A stretch of DNA of 10,038 nt from NCBI GenBank assembly GCA_010365205.1, contig JAAFGU010000094.1, forward strand, positions 1-10,038. Direction: 5' to 3'. Positions 6,847 to 10,038 of this stretch are shown piece after piece (position 1 is the stretch's first letter; every line of letters starts with the position of its first letter). The notes under the pieces were generated by a model. That model had not been told where the DNA came from and did not search any database. It saw nothing but the letters and a program-made list of their open reading frames with translations. The translations under genes were made by a program, and so were the position numbers. The stretch is from Aromatoleum sp. GTDB taxonomy: Bacteria; Pseudomonadota; Gammaproteobacteria; Burkholderiales; Casimicrobiaceae.

Positions 6847-9038
6847 GCACCGACCCGCCCACGCCGCCTGCGGTCCTCGACGTTGCAGCGTTGACCGTCA
6901 GCTACGCGACCCGTCGCGGTCGCGTGAGCGCGCTGCGCGAGGTCGGCTTTTCGATCCAGACCGGAGAAACGCTGGCGCTGGTGGGCGAGTCGGGCTCCGG
7001 CAAAAGCACCGTAGCGCTGGCGGTCATGGGATTGCTGGGACCGGAGGCCACGACCCATGGTGGCACCATGCTGTTCAACGGCCAGGATCTGCGGCGGCTG
7101 ACGCCCGGGCAGAAGCAGGCGCTGCGCGGCGATCGCATCAGCATCGTGTTCCAGGATCCCTTTACCTCGCTCAACCCGGGGCTGCCGATCGGGTTGCAGG
7201 TCGCCGAGCCGCTGATCTTCCATCGCGCCATGTCCGAAGCCGCCGCGCTGGACAAAGCGGTTGAGGCACTTGCCGAGGTCGGCCTGCCGCATCCGCGGGA
7301 ACTCGTCCGTGCCTATCCCCATCAGTTGAGCGGCGGGATGCAACAACGGGCGCTCATCGCCACGGCGCTGATCTGCGACCCCGCGCTGGTCATCCTCGAT
7401 GAACCGACTACCGCGCTGGACGTCACCGTGGAGGCGCAGATCCTCGATCTGCTGGACGAACTGCGCCGGCGGCGGGGTCTGTCGATGCTGTTCATCACCC
7501 ACAACCTCGGCCTCGTCAACCGCATCTGCGATACGGTGTGTGTGTTGTACGCGGGCAGCGTCATCGAATATGGGCCGACCGCACAGGTGCTGAGCGCGCC
7601 CGCGCATCCGTACACCATGGGTCTGCTGACCTCGATGCCGCGGCTCGATCCTGTGCATCGCCGCACGCGGCTGATTCCGATCGCGGGCAAGTTCCCCGAT
7701 CTCACCCAGTTGCCGACCGGGTGCATCTTTCATCCGCGCTGCGCGCATGCGGAGGCGGCTTGCCGCGAGAACGCGCAGACCATGGCGCCGGTCGCTGCGG
7801 ACCATGCGGTGCGCTGCTGGAAGTCCGTCGCGATCAACGCCGCGCAGGAGACGATGGCGCCGCTGCAGCGCGCAGCGGTGCCGCCGCGCGTCTCGGTGCA
7901 ACAGGGCGAGCTGCTGCTCGAGCTAAAAGGCCTGCGCAAGATTTATCCGCTCAGCACCCGGCTGACGCGGGCGCGACTCGGCATCCCCGGCACGCGCGCC
8001 AGCATCCCCTGGTTTCGCCTCGAGCGCCCAGAGGTGCGCGCGATCGACGGAGTCTCGCTGTCCATCGGATCCGGCGAGACGCTCGGCCTGGTCGGCGAAA
8101 GCGGATGCGGCAAGTCGACGCTCGGCCGCTGTGTGGTCCGGCTGCTCGAACCGTCGAGCGGGTCCGTCCTCTTCCGCGGGCGCGACATCAGTCGCGCGGA
8201 CCGCAAGCAACTGCGAACCTTTCGCGGCCTGGCGCAGATCGTGTTCCAGAACCCGATTTCCTCACTCAATCCCCGCAAGACGGTGGGCGCGGCGATCGAC
8301 CGATCGCTCGCGAACTTCTCCGGCCTCGCGCGCGAGGGGGCGCTGGCCCGCCGCACCGAAATCCTCGAGCAGGTCGGTCTTGCCGGCAATTACGCGGACC
8401 GCTTTCCCCATCAGCTCTCCGGCGGCGAACGGCAACGCGTGGGCATCGCACGCGCGATCGCCACCGGACCCAAATTCATCGTCTGTGATGAACCGGTCTC
8501 CGCGCTCGACGTGTCCGTGCAGGCCACCGTGCTGAACCTGCTCTCGGATTTGCGCGACCAGCTCGGATTGTCCTATTTGTTTATCTCGCACGACCTGTCG
8601 GTGGTGGCCCACATCGCCGACCGCATCGCGGTGATGTACGCGGGAACGATCTGCGAGGAAGGGCCGACGGACGCCGTCCTCGCTCCGCCTTATCACCCCT
8701 ATACCGCGACGCTGCTATCGGCGATTCCGTCGCCCGATCCGACTGTTGCGCGAAACGTGCGAATTCGCCCACGCATCGACGGGGTGGCCGGCAAAGTGCC
8801 GATGCGCGGCTGCGTGTATCACCATCGCTGCCCGCGGACACTGGGCAAGATGTGCGAGGAAACCCCGCCGCCGATCGTGCAGGCCGCGCCGGGCCACTGG
8901 ATCGCGTGTCATCTTCCGCTCGCCGAACTCGAGGCGATGCCGGCGGTGCTGCCGATCCGCGTGTCGGATGGCTTGCAGTCGCCGGCGGGTGGCCACGCCA
9001 GTGCTGCGGTTGTGCATTCGGGAACGGCGCCCGAATGA
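6843..9038 (+). CDS. Fused DppD-DppF type dual ATP-binding protein of the peptide ABC importer
   Basis: This is a 731-residue protein with two complete ABC ATPase domains that would power the importer on the cytoplasmic face. Domain 1 has Walker A GESGSGKST (48-56), Q-loop Gln104, signature LSGGMQQ (162-168), Walker B VILDEP (183-188) and switch His220. Domain 2 has Walker A GESGCGKST (418-426), Q-loop Gln469, LSGGERQ (525-531), Walker B with DEP (549-551) and His583. Each is followed by an oligopeptide_HPY region with four cysteines: Cys294, 300, 307, 325 and Cys657, 663, 671, 689, a pattern that holds a [4Fe-4S] cluster in studied DppD/OppD relatives. The linker is about 335-355. The GTG start overlaps the permease stop. 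The frame is open for another 283 codons upstream, but those overlap the permease and resemble nothing. The arrangement matches GsiA/YejF-like fusions. Both halves look catalytically competent. Confidence 0.94.
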   Translation: MSTDPPTPPAVLDVAALTVSYATRRGRVSALREVGFSIQTGETLALVGESGSGKSTVALAVMGLLGPEATTHGGTMLFNGQDLRRLTPGQKQALRGDRISIVFQDPFTSLNPGLPIGLQVAEPLIFHRAMSEAAALDKAVEALAEVGLPHPRELVRAYPHQLSGGMQQRALIATALICDPALVILDEPTTALDVTVEAQILDLLDELRRRRGLSMLFITHNLGLVNRICDTVCVLYAGSVIEYGPTAQVLSAPAHPYTMGLLTSMPRLDPVHRRTRLIPIAGKFPDLTQLPTGCIFHPRCAHAEAACRENAQTMAPVAADHAVRCWKSVAINAAQETMAPLQRAAVPPRVSVQQGELLLELKGLRKIYPLSTRLTRARLGIPGTRASIPWFRLERPEVRAIDGVSLSIGSGETLGLVGESGCGKSTLGRCVVRLLEPSSGSVLFRGRDISRADRKQLRTFRGLAQIVFQNPISSLNPRKTVGAAIDRSLANFSGLAREGALARRTEILEQVGLAGNYADRFPHQLSGGERQRVGIARAIATGPKFIVCDEPVSALDVSVQATVLNLLSDLRDQLGLSYLFISHDLSVVAHIADRIAVMYAGTICEEGPTDAVLAPPYHPYTATLLSAIPSPDPTVARNVRIRPRIDGVAGKVPMRGCVYHHRCPRTLGKMCEETPPPIVQAAPGHWIACHLPLAELEAMPAVLPIRVSDGLQSPAGGHASAAVVHSGTAPE

Positions 9039-10009
9039 ATGCACCCGGTCCGACGGATGAACAGCCCATCGAGAGCCCCGAAACGTTGGGCCCCCGACTG
9101 GGGACGTGGTCTGGTCGTCGTCGGCCAACGCGTTGGCCGCGCTCGCAGCGGATGCGCGGCCTCATGTTGCTGCTGGTCGGCACCGCATTGATCGCGGCCA
9201 TGGACGCGGTCGTGAAGCTGATGAGCACGTCGTTGGGTGCGCTGCAGATTACCTGGGGCCGCTATGTCACCCAGGCGATCCTCCTGTTTCTTGTCATTTC
9301 GCCCCGCCAGTCCGTGCTTCGGCTGCGCACCCGGAAGCTGCCGCTGCATCTATTTCGCGTCAGCCTGCTGCTCGTATCATCCGTGCTTTTTTTTGGCGCG
9401 TTGGCGACCATGTCGCTCGCCGAAGCGAACGCCATTTCCTTCACCGCGCCGCTCCTGATCACGGTGCTGTCGGGATTGATCCTGGGCGAGGTCGTCGGCG
9501 TTCGCCGGTGGATCGCCGTCGCCACCGGATTTGCCGGCGTGCTGCTGGTGGTGCAACCCGGATCCGGCGTGATGGGATGGGCGGCATTGCTGCCGTTGAT
9601 CGCGGCCGTTTGCGCCGCGCTGTACCACGTCACGACGCGCCTCCTCGCCCGCACCGAGGACCCGGCGAACACGTTGTATTTCGCCGCGCTGGTGGGTGGT
9701 CTCGGGCTGTCGATGGTGGTTCCGTTCTTCTGGGCGCCGCTCACCGCGCAGTTGCTATTGGGGATGGTCACGGTCGGCACACTCGGCACGGTCGGCCATT
9801 TTTTCCTGATCCGCGCATTTCAGATCGTCCCCGCCGCGACGCTGTCGCCGTTCCTGTATGTCTATCTGCTCTGGGCGACGGCGTTGGGGTGGCTGGTTTT
9901 TGGTGATGTTCCGGGCCCGGCAACAATGTTGGGGGCGGCCATCATTCTTGGCAGCGGACTCTACGTGTATCGGCATTCCGGGCACGAGTCGGAGGCGCAT
10001 CTGCGATGA
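9035..10009 (+). CDS. DMT superfamily transporter with two EamA domains
   Basis: This is a 324-residue inner-membrane protein of the drug/metabolite transporter superfamily, with about ten hydrophobic segments in two EamA repeats (about 42-172 and 182-312). Typical stretches are LAEANAISFTAPLLITVLSG (129-148), GEVVGVRRWIAVATGFAGVL (151-170) and, in the second repeat, the conserved C-terminal block near 264-290. Members export or exchange amino acids, nucleotides or other metabolites; substrate is not predictable. The ATG at 9035 overlaps the ATPase stop (ATGA), with GGGAAC upstream. This leaves a 39-residue Pro/Arg-rich polar N-terminal extension. Met40 (9152) is an alternative start but lacks a Shine-Dalgarno. 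Its place in the operon suggests efflux of a product or by-product of the imported compound, or an accessory import route; this is inference. Confidence 0.9.
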   Translation: MNAPGPTDEQPIESPETLGPRLGTWSGRRRPTRWPRSQRMRGLMLLLVGTALIAAMDAVVKLMSTSLGALQITWGRYVTQAILLFLVISPRQSVLRLRTRKLPLHLFRVSLLLVSSVLFFGALATMSLAEANAISFTAPLLITVLSGLILGEVVGVRRWIAVATGFAGVLLVVQPGSGVMGWAALLPLIAAVCAALYHVTTRLLARTEDPANTLYFAALVGGLGLSMVVPFFWAPLTAQLLLGMVTVGTLGTVGHFFLIRAFQIVPAATLSPFLYVYLLWATALGWLVFGDVPGPATMLGAAIILGSGLYVYRHSGHESEAHLR

Positions 10010-10038
10010 ACAAAGTTGGCGTAGCCCGGGTTGAGCGT
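10006..10038 (+). CDS. Start of an unidentified CDS, truncated by the window end
   Basis: An ATG at 10006 overlaps the TGA of the EamA gene (ATGA), and GGAGG at 9991-9995 lies 10 nt upstream. The frame stays open to the window end, giving only 11 residues (MNKVGVARVER). Coupling and the good ribosome-binding site make a real gene likely, continuing the same operon. Too little is present to name a product. Confidence 0.6.
   Translation, partial: MNKVGVARVER

Noticed and set aside
6543..7901. Minus-strand open frame of 452 codons
   Set aside because: It is antisense to the permease and ATPase genes, is Arg/His/Gln-rich without any motif, and follows from high-GC third positions on the opposite strand.

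Overview
The window is a compact, GC-rich, entirely plus-strand gene cluster. It holds nine recognisable genes plus the first codons of a tenth. Dense packing, ATGA/GTGA start-stop overlaps and strongly G/C-ending codons point to a high-GC Pseudomonadota (Burkholderiales- or Rhizobiales-like). That assignment rests on style and protein resemblance only. No rRNA, tRNA, CRISPR array, insertion sequence or phage gene is visible, and the longest non-coding stretch is about 149 bp (3915-4063).

Layout, left to right: the C-terminal part of an MmgE/PrpD-family protein, cut by the window edge (2-844); a family 5 (Dpp/Opp-type) ABC substrate-binding protein whose reading frame breaks near 1380 (859-2351); a RidA-family imine/enamine deaminase (2375-2791); a HisC-like PLP aminotransferase (2805-3914); a 149-bp gap with a small inverted repeat; a ureohydrolase of the arginase/agmatinase family (4064-5008); a DppB-type permease starting with TTG (5031-5987); a DppC-type permease (5968-6846); a fused DppD-DppF double ATPase (6843-9038); a DMT/EamA membrane transporter (9035-10009); and the start of another coupled gene (10006 onward).

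Together this looks like one uptake-and-catabolism operon. The binding protein, two permeases and double ATPase would import a peptide-like or amine-containing solute. The ureohydrolase, aminotransferase and RidA protein would remove its nitrogen, and the MmgE/PrpD protein may act on the carbon skeleton. The EamA protein could export a product or move a related compound. The substrate cannot be read from the sequence; a guanidino- or amidino-bearing amino compound is the most economical guess.

The points most worth a second look are the ureohydrolase, which keeps all six metal ligands but has Asn where arginase/agmatinase relatives carry the active-site His and Cys in place of the Asp of the LDP motif, and the single-base frame break in the otherwise well-preserved binding-protein gene.
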